This document shows, piece after piece, positions 45,673 to 53,705 of a stretch of DNA of 64,000 nt; positions within the stretch are counted from its first letter, which is position 1, and the number at the start of each line of letters is the position of its first letter. The stretch is from Streptomyces sp. FIT100 (GTDB taxonomy: Bacteria > Actinomycetota > Actinomycetes > Streptomycetales > Streptomycetaceae): the NCBI RefSeq assembly GCF_024584805.1, contig NZ_CP075715.1, forward strand, positions 2,406,001-2,470,000, read 5' to 3'. The notes beneath the pieces are model-generated. The model was given only the letters and a program-made list of their open reading frames with translations. It did no database searches and was not told where the DNA came from. Both the position numbers and the translations under genes were made by a program.

Positions 45673-46272
45673 ATGACCACCACCGAGACCCTGACCGCGG
45701 AGCGCATCCTCGAGGCCACCGAGGAGGTGCTGCGGCGCTATGGCCCTGCGAAGGCCACGGTCGTCGATGTGGCGAGGGTGCTCGGTGTGAGTCACGGAAG
45801 TGTGTATCGGCATTTTCGTACGAAGGCGGCGTTGCGTGAGGCGGTGACGGCGCGCTGGCTGGGCCGGACCGAGGTGCTGCTGTCGGAGATCGTGGAGGCG
45901 TCGGCCCGTTCGGCGGAGGAGAAGCTGCGGGCGTGGCTGGCTTGTCTCTTCGAGACGAAGCGGCACAAGGCGGGTGGCGATCCGGAGCTGTTCGCCACGT
46001 ACAGTGTGCTGATCACCGAGGCCAGTGGTGTGGTGGACGAGCATCTGGTGACGCTGGTCGGTCAGTTGACGCGCATCGTCGAGGAGGGTGTGCGCGGCGG
46101 GGAGTTCGAGGCGCCGGAGCCGGTCGCGATGGCGCAGGCGGTGTTCGACGCGACGGATCGCTTCCATGATCCGGTGCATGCGCCGGAGTGGCGGCGGCCT
46201 TCGATCGACGATGAGTTCCGTGCGGTGTGCGAGTTGTTGCTGCGCGGTCTGCGGGCTTCGGCGGCTTCCTAG
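45673..46272 (+). CDS. TetR/AcrR family repressor
   Basis: A 199-residue regulator. The HTH is ATVVDVARVLGVSHGSVYRHFRTKAALREAV, written in two overlapping parts by family rule, and a C-terminal ligand domain follows (LFATYSVLITEASGVVDEHLV). It likely represses the aldo/keto reductase unit through the palindrome at 44517. The stop codon TAG lies inside the left terminal repeat of a MITE-like element, so the natural C-terminus may have been altered by insertion. ATG start. Confidence 0.9.
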   Translation: MTTTETLTAERILEATEEVLRRYGPAKATVVDVARVLGVSHGSVYRHFRTKAALREAVTARWLGRTEVLLSEIVEASARSAEEKLRAWLACLFETKRHKAGGDPELFATYSVLITEASGVVDEHLVTLVGQLTRIVEEGVRGGEFEAPEPVAMAQAVFDATDRFHDPVHAPEWRRPSIDDEFRAVCELLLRGLRASAAS

Positions 46273-46482
46273 GCCGTGTCTGACAAATCCCGCCTGGCGC
46301 GCGGCGTCCGGCACGCACTCCCCCGTAGCCCTTCGGGCACGGGAGGTGCCCCCACGCTGCGTTGTCGGAGTCATCCGAGTACGTCCAGTACGAGGATGAT
46401 CCTCCGCCTTGCGATTGCACGCACCGGACGCCGCGCACCCCGCCCTGCGGGCGGACGGCGCCATGTGTCAGACACGACCTAG
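46269..46482 (-). mobile_element. MITE-like element with 17-bp terminal inverted repeats, copy 2
   Basis: The 214-bp element starts CTAGGCCGTGTCTGACA and ends TGTCAGACACGACCTAG, which are inverted repeats with one mismatch. It encodes no transposase. CTTC flanks both ends and could be a short target duplication. Its reverse complement resembles 15403-15695. It contains the core AGCCCTTCGGGCACGGGAGG. It separates two convergent TetR genes. Confidence 0.85.
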
Positions 46483-46502
46483 CTTCGGCGGCGCCCAGGG
46501 GG

Positions 46503-47069
46503 TCAGGGTGTTCCGAGCAGTGCGGCGAGGGCTGCGCGTGCGTGGTGGGCCGGGGCCGGGTCGCCGTTGATGCCGGCGGTGACGATGGCTCCTTCGGCGA
46601 GCAGGAAGGCCGGTTCGGCCACCGGCAGTCCGGTGGCGTGGGCCCAGGCCGCGATCTGGTCGTGGAATGCCTGTTTGTGTGACCGGACTTCGGCTTGTAC
46701 CGCTCCGGATGTCGGGCCGAGTTCGCCGTGGGCGTTGATCCAGGCGCATCCGCGGAAGCCGGGTTCCGCGAACCATGCGGCGAGCCAGTCGAAGACTGCG
46801 AGGAGGCGCTCGCGGGGGTCGGGGGCCTGTTCCACGTGGGCGGCCAGGTTTCCTCTCCATCGCTGGTCGCGGCGTTTGAGCATGGCCACCACGAGGTCTT
46901 CCTTGGCCGCGAAGAACCGGTAGATCCGCTTCAGTGGCAGGCCGGATGCGGTGCGGATCTCGTCCATTCCGACGGCCTGGATGCCCTGCTCGTAGAAGAG
47001 CTTCTCCGCCGCGTCGAGGAGTGCTTCGCGGTCCAGGCGGTTCTGTTCCTGGGTGATCGGGGCCGGCAT
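46503..47069 (-). CDS. TetR/AcrR family repressor
   Basis: A 188-residue regulator with the HTH near the N-terminus (GMDEIRTASGLPLKRIYRFF, then AAKEDLVVAML) and a ligand domain with FRGCAWINAHGELGPTSGA, seen in the group related to YcdC/NemR-like proteins. It is divergent from the DUF1348 gene, and two related palindromes lie in the 87-bp gap, so it probably represses both itself and that gene. ATG start. Confidence 0.9.
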   Translation of the reverse strand: MPAPITQEQNRLDREALLDAAEKLFYEQGIQAVGMDEIRTASGLPLKRIYRFFAAKEDLVVAMLKRRDQRWRGNLAAHVEQAPDPRERLLAVFDWLAAWFAEPGFRGCAWINAHGELGPTSGAVQAEVRSHKQAFHDQIAAWAHATGLPVAEPAFLLAEGAIVTAGINGDPAPAHHARAALAALLGTP

Positions 47070-47087
47070 GCGGGGCTCCTTGACGTC

Positions 47088-47103
47088 GAGAACGACCGTT
47101 CCC
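47088..47103. promoter_or_regulatory. TetR half-operator GAGAACG-AC-CGTTCCC
   Basis: An imperfect palindrome with one mismatch in the arms, 19 bp before the TetR start. It is a near-copy of the perfect site 36 bp away. Confidence 0.6.
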
Positions 47104-47123
47104 TACCTTAGGCCACACCCGTA

Positions 47124-47139
47124 GAGAACGCACGTTCTC
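47124..47139. promoter_or_regulatory. TetR operator GAGAACG-CA-CGTTCTC
   Basis: A perfect 7+2+7 palindrome 17 bp before the DUF1348 start. With the site at 47088 it forms a pair of operators covering the divergent promoters. Confidence 0.7.
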
Positions 47140-47156
47140 GCTATGAGGAGGTCCCA

Positions 47157-47618
47157 GTGACGGAAGATCGCCCGCCCTGTCCGCCGTTCACGCAGGAGAC
47201 GGCGCTGCAGAAGGTGCAGGCCGCCGAGGACGCCTGGAACACCTGCGACCCCCACCGGGTCGCACTGGCCTACACACCGGACTCGATATGGCGCAACCGG
47301 GACACGTTCGTCAGCGGCCGCGAGGAGATCGTCGCCTTCCTGACGCGAAAGTGGGAGCGCGAGCTGGACTACGCGCTGCGCAAGAGCCTTTGGGCGTTCC
47401 AGGGGGACCGGATCGCCGTCCGCTTCCAGTACGAGTGGCGTGACGCGGAAGGCCGGTGCCGGCGCAGTTACGGCAACGAACTGTGGGAGTTCGACGAGCG
47501 CGGTCTGATGCTGCGGCGCGAGGCGAGCATCAACGATGTCGCCATCTCGGAGGCCGAGCGGCGGATCCGCGGCCCCCGGCCCAGGGAGGAGTACGGGATC
47601 GACATCCCCCTCCGTTAG
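47157..47618 (+). CDS. DUF1348 family, SnoaL/NTF2-fold protein
   Basis: A 153-residue protein with the NTF2-like fold ([68 protein letters not shown]). The family is often under TetR control and has no proven reaction. GAGGAG lies before the GTG. It is probably derepressed when the divergent TetR binds its ligand. Confidence 0.9.
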   Translation: MTEDRPPCPPFTQETALQKVQAAEDAWNTCDPHRVALAYTPDSIWRNRDTFVSGREEIVAFLTRKWERELDYALRKSLWAFQGDRIAVRFQYEWRDAEGRCRRSYGNELWEFDERGLMLRREASINDVAISEAERRIRGPRPREEYGIDIPLR

Positions 47619-47735
47619 CCTCGCGCCGCCGGCCTCGCGCTTCCACGAGCGTGGCCGCGCGAGGTGCCCCGGGTGCCCCGGGGCGCCGTTCGCAGCGGGT
47701 ACCCCAGGTGCTCCGGGTGCTCCGGGTGCTCCGGG

Positions 47736-48665
47736 TCACCGCTCGTAGCGGGTGGCCAGGGTCCGTACCGTCTCGGCGATGCGGTCGCGGAGTTCGGCCG
47801 GTTCCATGACCTCGACGTCCCTCCCGAGCCGCAGGAACTCTCCGTGGGCGTGGTCGATCGATTCTATGGGCACCCGGGTCTCCGTCCATCCGTCGGTGGC
47901 GGGTGTCACGCCGAGGCGGCGGGCGCCCTCCGGGGTGAGCCGTACCAGAGCCTCCCCGGTGTGCAGCCGGGCTCGGAAATCGGCCAGATAGCCGTTCCAG
48001 TGCGCGGCCAGGTCGAACCCGTCCGGGATGGCGAACTCCTCGTCCAGAGAGCGGAGTTCGATGATCTGGTCGACGCGGTAGGTGCGGATTCCGGACGGCC
48101 CGCCGGCGACCAGATACCAGCGGCCGGCCTTGAGCACCAGCCCGTACGGTTCCACTCGCCGCTCGATCTCCTCCGGTGCCCGCCAGCGCCGGTACCGCAG
48201 GACCACCGCCCGCAGCTCCCACACCGCGGCGGCCACCGCGCCCAGGTGAGGCGTACGGTCGGCGGCTCCGTACCAGCCGGGAGCGTCGAGCAGGAAGCGT
48301 TCCTGGATCCGGCCGGCGTGCTCGCGCAGCTCCGCCGGGAGGGCGGCCCGCAGCTTGAGCTGGGCGGCGGTGAGCGCCTCGGCGAGGCCGAGCTCGGCGG
48401 CGGTGCCGGGGAGCGCGGCGAGGAACGCGGCCTGGGCCTCGTCCGCGGTCAGTCCGGTGAGGCGGGTCCGGTAGCCGTCGACCAGCCGGTAGCCGCCGGC
48501 GTGCCCGGCGTCGCCGTACAGCGGGATTCCGGCGCCGCCGAGCGCCTCGACGTCCCGGTAGACCGTCCGGACGGAGACCTCCAGTTCCTCGGCCAGCTGC
48601 CGGGCGGTCATCCGGCCCCGGTCCTGGAGCAGCAGGAGCAGGGTGATGAGCCGGCCGGCGCGCAT
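47736..48665 (-). CDS. HTH-WYL transcriptional regulator (YafY type)
   Basis: A 309-residue regulator. The N-terminal winged HTH is RLITLLLLLQDRGRMTARQL then EVSVRTVYRDVEALGGAGIP. The WYL domain (about residues 140-220) has VEPYGLVLKAGRWYLVAG; a C-terminal WCX extension follows. WYL proteins sense small ligands or nucleic acids. It is divergent from the NIPSNAP pair, and a perfect palindrome lies between. ATG start. Short GGTGCTCCG repeats (about 47700-47738) follow its 3' end. Confidence 0.92.
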   Translation of the reverse strand: MRAGRLITLLLLLQDRGRMTARQLAEELEVSVRTVYRDVEALGGAGIPLYGDAGHAGGYRLVDGYRTRLTGLTADEAQAAFLAALPGTAAELGLAEALTAAQLKLRAALPAELREHAGRIQERFLLDAPGWYGAADRTPHLGAVAAAVWELRAVVLRYRRWRAPEEIERRVEPYGLVLKAGRWYLVAGGPSGIRTYRVDQIIELRSLDEEFAIPDGFDLAAHWNGYLADFRARLHTGEALVRLTPEGARRLGVTPATDGWTETRVPIESIDHAHGEFLRLGRDVEVMEPAELRDRIAETVRTLATRYER

Positions 48666-48677
48666 GCCGCCCAGTAT

Positions 48678-48700
48678 CCACTGACACTTGATGTCAGTGG
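48678..48700. promoter_or_regulatory. Perfect 9-bp inverted repeat between WYL and NIPSNAP genes
   Basis: CCACTGACA-CTTGA-TGTCAGTGG. It sits 12 bp before the WYL start and 21 bp before the rightward 58-residue frame, so it can cover both promoters. A TTGATG (-35-like) overlaps it. Confidence 0.65.
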
Positions 48701-48721
48701 AGTGTCCCTAGCCTGCGGCGC

Positions 48722-48898
48722 ATGGACGACTTCGACTTCCTGCACGCGGTGATCCGGCCGCCGTTCGGCGGTGCCGGCACCATCGACGAGATCGCCTTCC
48801 CCCTCCTCGGCAGCCGGGGCGGGGCGCTTCGCCGGTCCGACAGCGGGCCGCTCAACTGGACCGGGGACCGCACCCGCACCGGGTGGGCCGGCGCATGA
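48722..48898 (+). CDS. Small 58-residue protein coupled to the NIPSNAP gene
   Basis: A short frame that begins MDDFDFLHAVIRPPFGGAG and ends in a charged tail. Its TGA overlaps the next gene's ATG (ATGA). There is no Shine-Dalgarno; TAGCCT ends 7 bp before the ATG, so a leaderless transcript is likely. No family was recognised. It may be a real small protein or a coupling leader. Confidence 0.45.
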   Translation: MDDFDFLHAVIRPPFGGAGTIDEIAFPLLGSRGGALRRSDSGPLNWTGDRTRTGWAGA

Positions 48899-49443
48899 GG
48901 GTCGTCGAATTCCGGCAGTACACCCTGCATCCCGGAGGCCGGGAGGCGCTGATCGAGCTGTTCGAGCGCGAGTTCGTGGCGGGTCAGCAGGCGGTCGGCA
49001 TCACCGTCGGTGGCCGTTTCCGGGACCTGGACGACCCGAACCGCTTCGTCTGGCTGCGCGCCTTCGCCGATATGGCGCACCGCCGGCGCGCGCTGGAGGC
49101 GTTCTACACCGGCCCCGTGTGGCGGAAGTACCGCGACGCGGCCAATGCCACGATGGTCGACAGCGATGACGTCATGCTGCTGCGTGGCCCGGGCTTCGTG
49201 TCGGCGTCGGGCGCTCGCGAGGTGGTCGCGACGATGTGCCGGCCGTCCGGTGCGGCTGCGTTCGACGCGTACGCCGCCCGGCACTTGGGCCCGGGCCATG
49301 CGCTGCACCGCACCGAGCACGCGGAGAACGACTATCCCCGCTTGCCCGTCCGCACCGGGGAGGACGTCCGGCTCTGGTTCGGCCCGGCCACGCCGCCGCC
49401 CTGGCCGATCCGGCGGCTGCGGCTGGAGCCCGTGACCGCTTAG
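48895..49443 (+). CDS. NIPSNAP family protein
   Basis: A 182-residue protein made of two dimeric alpha/beta-barrel halves. VVEFRQYTLHPGGREALIE is the NIPSNAP start, and FRDLDDPNRFVWLRAFADM with YTGPVWRKYRDAANATMVD fills the first half. The family has no firm function. ATG start at 48895 overlaps the previous stop; a GTG at 48883 is inside that gene. It is probably controlled by the divergent WYL regulator. Confidence 0.88.
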   Translation: MRVVEFRQYTLHPGGREALIELFEREFVAGQQAVGITVGGRFRDLDDPNRFVWLRAFADMAHRRRALEAFYTGPVWRKYRDAANATMVDSDDVMLLRGPGFVSASGAREVVATMCRPSGAAAFDAYAARHLGPGHALHRTEHAENDYPRLPVRTGEDVRLWFGPATPPPWPIRRLRLEPVTA

Positions 49444-49859
49444 CCGCCGCGCGCCTGCGGCACGGTCCCGGCGGGCGGACCGGGCCGCAGGCATGCCTGC
49501 AATGCCGTCCACGGTCTGAACTACGCGGGTTCGACCGGGTACGGGGCGGATCCCACCCGGGTTCGCGGTGCGGTTCGATCAGAGGGCGGCGGCGCCCGCG
49601 TAGCGCGTCTTCGACCCCGGGTATCTCGCCACGGCGGAGGTGACGGACTTGCCGCGCAGCCGCCGTGTCGCCGAGCCGGCGGCGCGGCGCGGTCTGCCGT
49701 GGAAGCCGGTGACCGGGGCGGGCGTGGGTCATGTGCCCGCGGACGCCGAGGAGTTGGCGGACCAGTACGGGCGCCTGCGTGCGGCCCTGTCGGAGGTCTT
49801 CGGGCGCGGTGTTCTGCGGCCGTAGCGGGTGAGGCCGGGCGCACATGCCCGCGGAGGTC
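49444..49859. other. Intergenic region with a possible gene remnant
   Basis: No convincing gene. A plus-strand frame from 49604 to 49825, with a GTG at 49640, reads like a C-terminal fragment (LPWKPVTGAGVGHVPADAEE, then ADQYGRLRAALSEVF) but has no good start signal or known match. It may be a decayed gene. The first part (49500-49600) looked tRNA-like for GGTTCGA phrases but has no acceptor stem. Confidence 0.3.
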
Positions 49860-50075
49860 TCAGGTTCCGGGCGTTGCGGCGGGGTCGATGGTCGCCTGGT
49901 GGGCTTCGGCGAGGTGCTCCTCGGCCTTGAGCCAGGGCAGGAACTGGGCGCTCTTGCGCCAGCCGCAGGTGTCGCAGGTCAACGCCCGCTGTACGCCTGC
50001 CTTCTGGACGTGGACGATGTGCTCGCGTCCGTGCTGGTCCCATCTGCTGACCTTGCTGCTGGTGATGGACGGCAT
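49860..50075 (-). CDS. Small zinc-ribbon-like protein
   Basis: A 71-residue soluble protein. It has CDTCGWRKS in the middle and HLAEAH about 20 residues later, a possible C2H2 metal site. The start is MPSITSSKVSRWDQHGREH. I recall similar short proteins near Streptomyces glyS genes but no function. AAGGGAG lies just before the ATG. Confidence 0.65.
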   Translation of the reverse strand: MPSITSSKVSRWDQHGREHIVHVQKAGVQRALTCDTCGWRKSAQFLPWLKAEEHLAEAHQATIDPAATPGT

Positions 50076-50133
50076 CCCGGGGCTCCCTTTCGGCGGTCGT
50101 CAGCTGTCGGCGAGTCGGCCCCAGTCTGCAACG

Positions 50134-50167
50134 AAGCCCCCGGTTCCGTAACCGGAACCGGGGGCTT
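50134..50167. terminator. Perfect 15-bp stem terminator near glyS
   Basis: AAGCCCCCGGTTCCG pairs exactly with CGGAACCGGGGGCTT around TAAC. It lies 119 bp beyond the glyS stop on the minus strand and ahead of the zinc-ribbon-like gene. Confidence 0.75.
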
Positions 50168-50212
50168 CTTGCTGTCGTACTGATGAACGTCCTGATGAAC
50201 GTCAGCAGTGAA

Positions 50213-50287
50213 GTCCGCGGCGGAGTCCGCGGTGCGGTCCGCGGTGTGGTCCGCGGTGTGGTCCGCGGTGTGGTCCGCGGTGTGGTC
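50213..50287. repeat. 12-bp tandem repeats at the glyS 3' end
   Basis: About six copies of GTGTGGTCCGCG with small changes, ending at the glyS stop codon. Because the unit is 12 bp, it could be slippage-prone DNA without effect on the protein end. Confidence 0.8.
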
Positions 50288-51668
50288 AGCAGCCGAGGAG
50301 GCGGGAGGCGAGGTAGCCCTGGATCTGGTCCAGGGAGACGCGCTCCTGCTTCATGGTGTCGCGCTCGCGCACGGTGACCGCGTTGTCGTCGAGGGTGTCG
50401 AAGTCGACGGTGACGCAGTACGGGGTGCCGATCTCGTCCTGGCGGCGGTAGCGGCGGCCGATGGCGCCCGCGTCGTCGAACTCGATGTTCCAGTTCTGCC
50501 GCAGGTCGGCCGCGAGGCCCTTGGCCTTGGGCGAGAGCTGCGGGTTGCGGGAGAGCGGCAGCACGGCGACCTTCACCGGGGCGATGCGGTGGTCGAGGCG
50601 CAGCACGGTGCGCTTCTCCATGACGCCCTTGGCGTTGGGGGCCTCGTCCTCGTTGTAGCCGTCGAGGAGGAAGGCGAGCATGGTGCGGCCGACGCCGGCG
50701 GCGGGCTCGATGACGTAGGGGGTCCAGCGCTCGCCGGCTTCCTGGTCGAAGTACGACAGGTCCTGGCCGGACGCCTTGGAGTGGGCGTTGAGGTCGTAGT
50801 CGGTGCGGTTGGCGACGCCTTCGAGCTCGCCCCACTCGCTGCCGCCGAACTGGAAGCGGTACTCGATGTCGGCGGTGCGCTTGGAGTAGTGGGAGAGCTT
50901 CTCCTTGGGGTGCTCGTACCAGCGCATGTTCTCCTCACGCAGGCCCAGGCCGGTGTACCAGTTCCAGCGCTGCTCCATCCAGTACTCGTGCCAGGTCTCG
51001 TCCTCGCCGGGCTTGACGAAGAACTCCATCTCCATCTGCTCGAACTCGCGGGTGCGGAAGATGAAGTTGCCCGGCGTGATCTCGTTGCGGAAGGACTTGC
51101 CGACCTGGGCGATGCCGAAGGGCGGCTTGCGGCGCGAGGTCTGCTGGACCTGGGCGAAGTTGGTGAAGATGCCCTGGGCGGTCTCGGGGCGCAGGTAGGC
51201 GACGGAGCCGGAGTCCTGCGTGGGGCCGAGGTGGGTGGAGAGGAGGCCGGAGAACTGCTTGGGCTCGGTGAACTGGCCCTTGTTGCCGCAGTTGGGGCAG
51301 TTGATGTCGGCCAGGCCGTTCGCGGGGGCGTGGCCGTGCTTCTCCTCGTACGCCTCCTCGAGGTGGTCGGCGCGGAACCGCTTGTGGCAGGAGGTGCACT
51401 CGGTGAGCGGGTCGGTGAAGGTGGCGACGTGCCCGGAGGCTTCCCAGACCTCGGTCGCGAGGATCACCGAAGAGTCGATACCGACGACGTCCTCACGCGA
51501 GGTGACCATGTAGCGCCACCACTGGCGCTTGATGTTCTCCTTGAGCTCGGTGCCGAGCGGCCCGTAGTCCCAGGCGGCGCGCTGGCCGCCGTAGATCTCG
51601 CTGCACGGGTAGACAAAGCCACGGCGCTTGCTCAGGTTGACGATCGTGTCGATCTTGTCGGCGGCCAC
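50286..51668 (-). CDS. glyS: Glycyl-tRNA synthetase, dimeric type
   Basis: A 460-residue class II synthetase that charges tRNA-Gly. [23 protein letters not shown] is seen at the front in two conserved parts. A zinc-binding insertion has CTSCHKRF and CPNCGNKG. Class II motifs appear in [21 protein letters not shown] and [19 protein letters not shown] [13 protein letters not shown]. The C-terminal anticodon-binding domain ends the protein. This is the alpha2 type found in actinobacteria. ATG start; divergent from znuA. Confidence 0.96.
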   Translation of the reverse strand: MAADKIDTIVNLSKRRGFVYPCSEIYGGQRAAWDYGPLGTELKENIKRQWWRYMVTSREDVVGIDSSVILATEVWEASGHVATFTDPLTECTSCHKRFRADHLEEAYEEKHGHAPANGLADINCPNCGNKGQFTEPKQFSGLLSTHLGPTQDSGSVAYLRPETAQGIFTNFAQVQQTSRRKPPFGIAQVGKSFRNEITPGNFIFRTREFEQMEMEFFVKPGEDETWHEYWMEQRWNWYTGLGLREENMRWYEHPKEKLSHYSKRTADIEYRFQFGGSEWGELEGVANRTDYDLNAHSKASGQDLSYFDQEAGERWTPYVIEPAAGVGRTMLAFLLDGYNEDEAPNAKGVMEKRTVLRLDHRIAPVKVAVLPLSRNPQLSPKAKGLAADLRQNWNIEFDDAGAIGRRYRRQDEIGTPYCVTVDFDTLDDNAVTVRERDTMKQERVSLDQIQGYLASRLLGC

Positions 51669-51838
51669 GGTGCTCTCTTCATTACGACGACGGGATGTGA
51701 CAGGGGCGGCGCGAGGCGCCTCGGTGAGGGGGGTGGTCGGGAGACGGGCGGGCGAATGCTTCAGATTACCGGCGGCCGCACCCCCCGGATCAAATCGGTA
51801 CCGGGGTATGGCCGTGAGGGGCCCAGCCGGACCTTTGT

Positions 51839-51853
51839 TGACAATCGTTTCCA
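51839..51853. promoter_or_regulatory. Zur-type box 1 upstream of znuA
   Basis: TGACAAT-C-GTTTCCA follows the 7-1-7 dyad of the Streptomyces Zur box as I recall it. It overlaps the -35 TTGACA (51838-51843). A second box lies 22 bp downstream. Confidence 0.65.
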
Positions 51854-51860
51854 GTTTTGT

Positions 51861-51875
51861 TGAAAATGAGTGTCA
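51861..51875. promoter_or_regulatory. Zur-type box 2 overlapping the -10 and start region of znuA
   Basis: TGAAAAT-G-AGTGTCA. It overlaps the -10-like TGAAAA, 17 bp after the TTGACA -35, and touches the ATG at 51875. Bound Zur-Zn would block the promoter. Confidence 0.65.
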
Positions 51876-52903
51876 TGAACGTACGACGCCTCATACCGAC
51901 CGCCGCCGTTGCCGGAGCAGCCGCTCTGTCCCTCGTCACCCTCTCGGCCTGCTCCAGCTCCTCCGGCGCCGCGAGCGGCGGTGACAAGGCCGACGGCAAG
52001 CTGGACGTGGTGGCGTCGTTCTACCCCATGCAGTATCTCGCCGAGCAGATCGGCGGTGACCATGTCTCGGTCACCACGCTCACCGAGCCGGGCGTCGAGC
52101 CGCACGACCTGGAGCTGAAGCCCAGGCAGACCTCGGAGCTCCGCCAGGCCGACTACATCCTGTATCTGAAGGGCATCCAGCCCGCGGTCGACGAGGCGAT
52201 CGCGCAGGCGGGCGTCAAGGACACGGTCGACGCGGCGACCCTCACGAAGCTCGAGAACCACGGTGCCGAAGTCGGCCACGACCACGACCATGGCCGCGGC
52301 CACGAGGGCGAGGAGCACGCGGCCGAGGAGCAGGGGCACGAGGAGCACGGCCACGAGGAGCACGGGCACGAGAACGAGGCCGGTGCCGACCCGCACATCT
52401 GGCTGGACCCGGTGAAGTACGCGGAGGTCGCCAAGGGCGTCGGCGCCTCCCTGGAGAAGGCCGACCCGGCCAACGCCGCCGCGTACAAGAAGAACACCGA
52501 GGCGCTGCTGACCAAGCTGAACGCCCTGAACACCGCGTTCGCCGACGGCCTGAAGAACACCGCCACCCGGACCTTCATCACCACCCACTCCGCCTTCGGC
52601 TACCTCGCCGAGCGCTACGGCCTGGAGCAGGAGGGCATCGCGGGCCTCGACCCCGAGTCCGAGCCGAGCCCCGCCCGGATCAAGGAGCTGCGGACCGTCG
52701 CGCAGCGGGACAAGGTCACCACCGTCTTCTTCGAGACGCTCGCCAGCGACAAGACCGCGAAGACCCTCGCGGGCGACTCGGGCCTGAAGACGGACGTGCT
52801 GGACCCGCTGGAGGGAATCACGGACAAGTCCAAGGGCGATGACTACATCGGGGTGATGGAGTCCAACCTCGCCGCGCTGCAGAAGGCTCTCGGCGCGAAG
52901 TGA
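51875..52903 (+). CDS. znuA: Zinc ABC transporter substrate-binding lipoprotein
   Basis: A 342-residue cluster A-I metal-binding protein, exported and lipid-anchored: the lipobox is LVTLSACSS. The His-rich loop (GHDHDHGRGHEGEEH...) and the metal His/Glu positions (VEPHDLELKP, DPHIWLDPVKY, THSAFGYLA) indicate Zn2+. The ATG at 51875 starts MNVRRLIPT, a normal signal peptide; ATGs at 51866 and earlier lie in the promoter. With no leader left, the mRNA may be leaderless. First gene of znuACB. Confidence 0.94.
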   Translation: MNVRRLIPTAAVAGAAALSLVTLSACSSSSGAASGGDKADGKLDVVASFYPMQYLAEQIGGDHVSVTTLTEPGVEPHDLELKPRQTSELRQADYILYLKGIQPAVDEAIAQAGVKDTVDAATLTKLENHGAEVGHDHDHGRGHEGEEHAAEEQGHEEHGHEEHGHENEAGADPHIWLDPVKYAEVAKGVGASLEKADPANAAAYKKNTEALLTKLNALNTAFADGLKNTATRTFITTHSAFGYLAERYGLEQEGIAGLDPESEPSPARIKELRTVAQRDKVTTVFFETLASDKTAKTLAGDSGLKTDVLDPLEGITDKSKGDDYIGVMESNLAALQKALGAK

Positions 52904-52938
52904 CATCAGGACCGGCAGCAGCATCGGAGGCGCAGCCC

Positions 52939-53703
52939 ATGGAGTCCGAGCCCGTCATATCCGTCCGCGGAGCGAGGGCCACGCTCGGCTCGCGCCACGT
53001 GCTGCGCGGCGTCGACCTCACCGTGGACCACGGTGAGGTCGTCGCGCTGCTCGGCGCCAACGGTTCGGGCAAGTCGACCGTCGTACGGTCGCTGATCGGC
53101 CAGGTGCCGCTCACCGAGGGGGCGGTCCGCCTCTTCGGTACGGAGCTGCGCCGCTTCCGCGACTGGTCGCGGGTCGGATACGTGCCGCAGCGCACGACCG
53201 CGACGAGCGGCGTGCCCGCCACGGTCCGCGAGGTCGTCTCCTCGGGCCGGCTGTCGCGTACGAAGCTGAGGTGGCCGTCCCGGGGCGACAGGGCCGCCGT
53301 GCAGCGGGCGATCGAGCTGGTCGGCCTCGCGGACCGGGCGAAGGACCCGGTCGGCGCCCTGTCCGGGGGCCAACACCAGCGGGTGCTGATAGCCCGCGCG
53401 CTCGCCGCCGAGCCCGAGCTGCTGATCATGGACGAGCCGATGGCGGGGGTGGACCTGGCCAGCCAGGAGATCCTCGCCGGGACACTGCGCGAGCAGGTCG
53501 CCGCCGGGACGACGGTCCTGCTCGTGCTGCACGAGCTGGGCCCGCTGGAGCCGCTGATCGACCGCGCGGTGGTGCTCCGGGACGGCTGCGTCGTCCATGA
53601 CGGGCCGCCGCCGCAGGCCGTCGGCCAGCATGCGCTGCCCGGCCACGACCACGTACATCCGCACGCGGCCGACGAGCCGCTCCGCACGGGACTGCTGACC
53701 TGA
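52939..53703 (+). CDS. znuC: Zinc ABC transporter ATP-binding protein
   Basis: A 254-residue ABC ATPase that drives zinc import. Walker A is LLGANGSGKSTVV, signature ALSGGQHQRVLIARAL, Walker B LLIMDEPMAGVD and switch HELGPLEPLI. The C-terminal His tail (HALPGHDHVHPH) could bind zinc. GGAGG lies 8 bases before the ATG at 52939; a GTG at 52900 that overlaps the znuA stop (GTGA) is an alternative, adding 13 residues. Confidence 0.94.
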   Translation: MESEPVISVRGARATLGSRHVLRGVDLTVDHGEVVALLGANGSGKSTVVRSLIGQVPLTEGAVRLFGTELRRFRDWSRVGYVPQRTTATSGVPATVREVVSSGRLSRTKLRWPSRGDRAAVQRAIELVGLADRAKDPVGALSGGQHQRVLIARALAAEPELLIMDEPMAGVDLASQEILAGTLREQVAAGTTVLLVLHELGPLEPLIDRAVVLRDGCVVHDGPPPQAVGQHALPGHDHVHPHAADEPLRTGLLT

Positions 53704-53705
53704 CC

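Noticed and set aside
49520..49600. tRNA gene suggested by GGTTCGA phrases
   Set aside because: No 7-bp acceptor stem or anticodon arm can be paired, and there is no CCA-like end.
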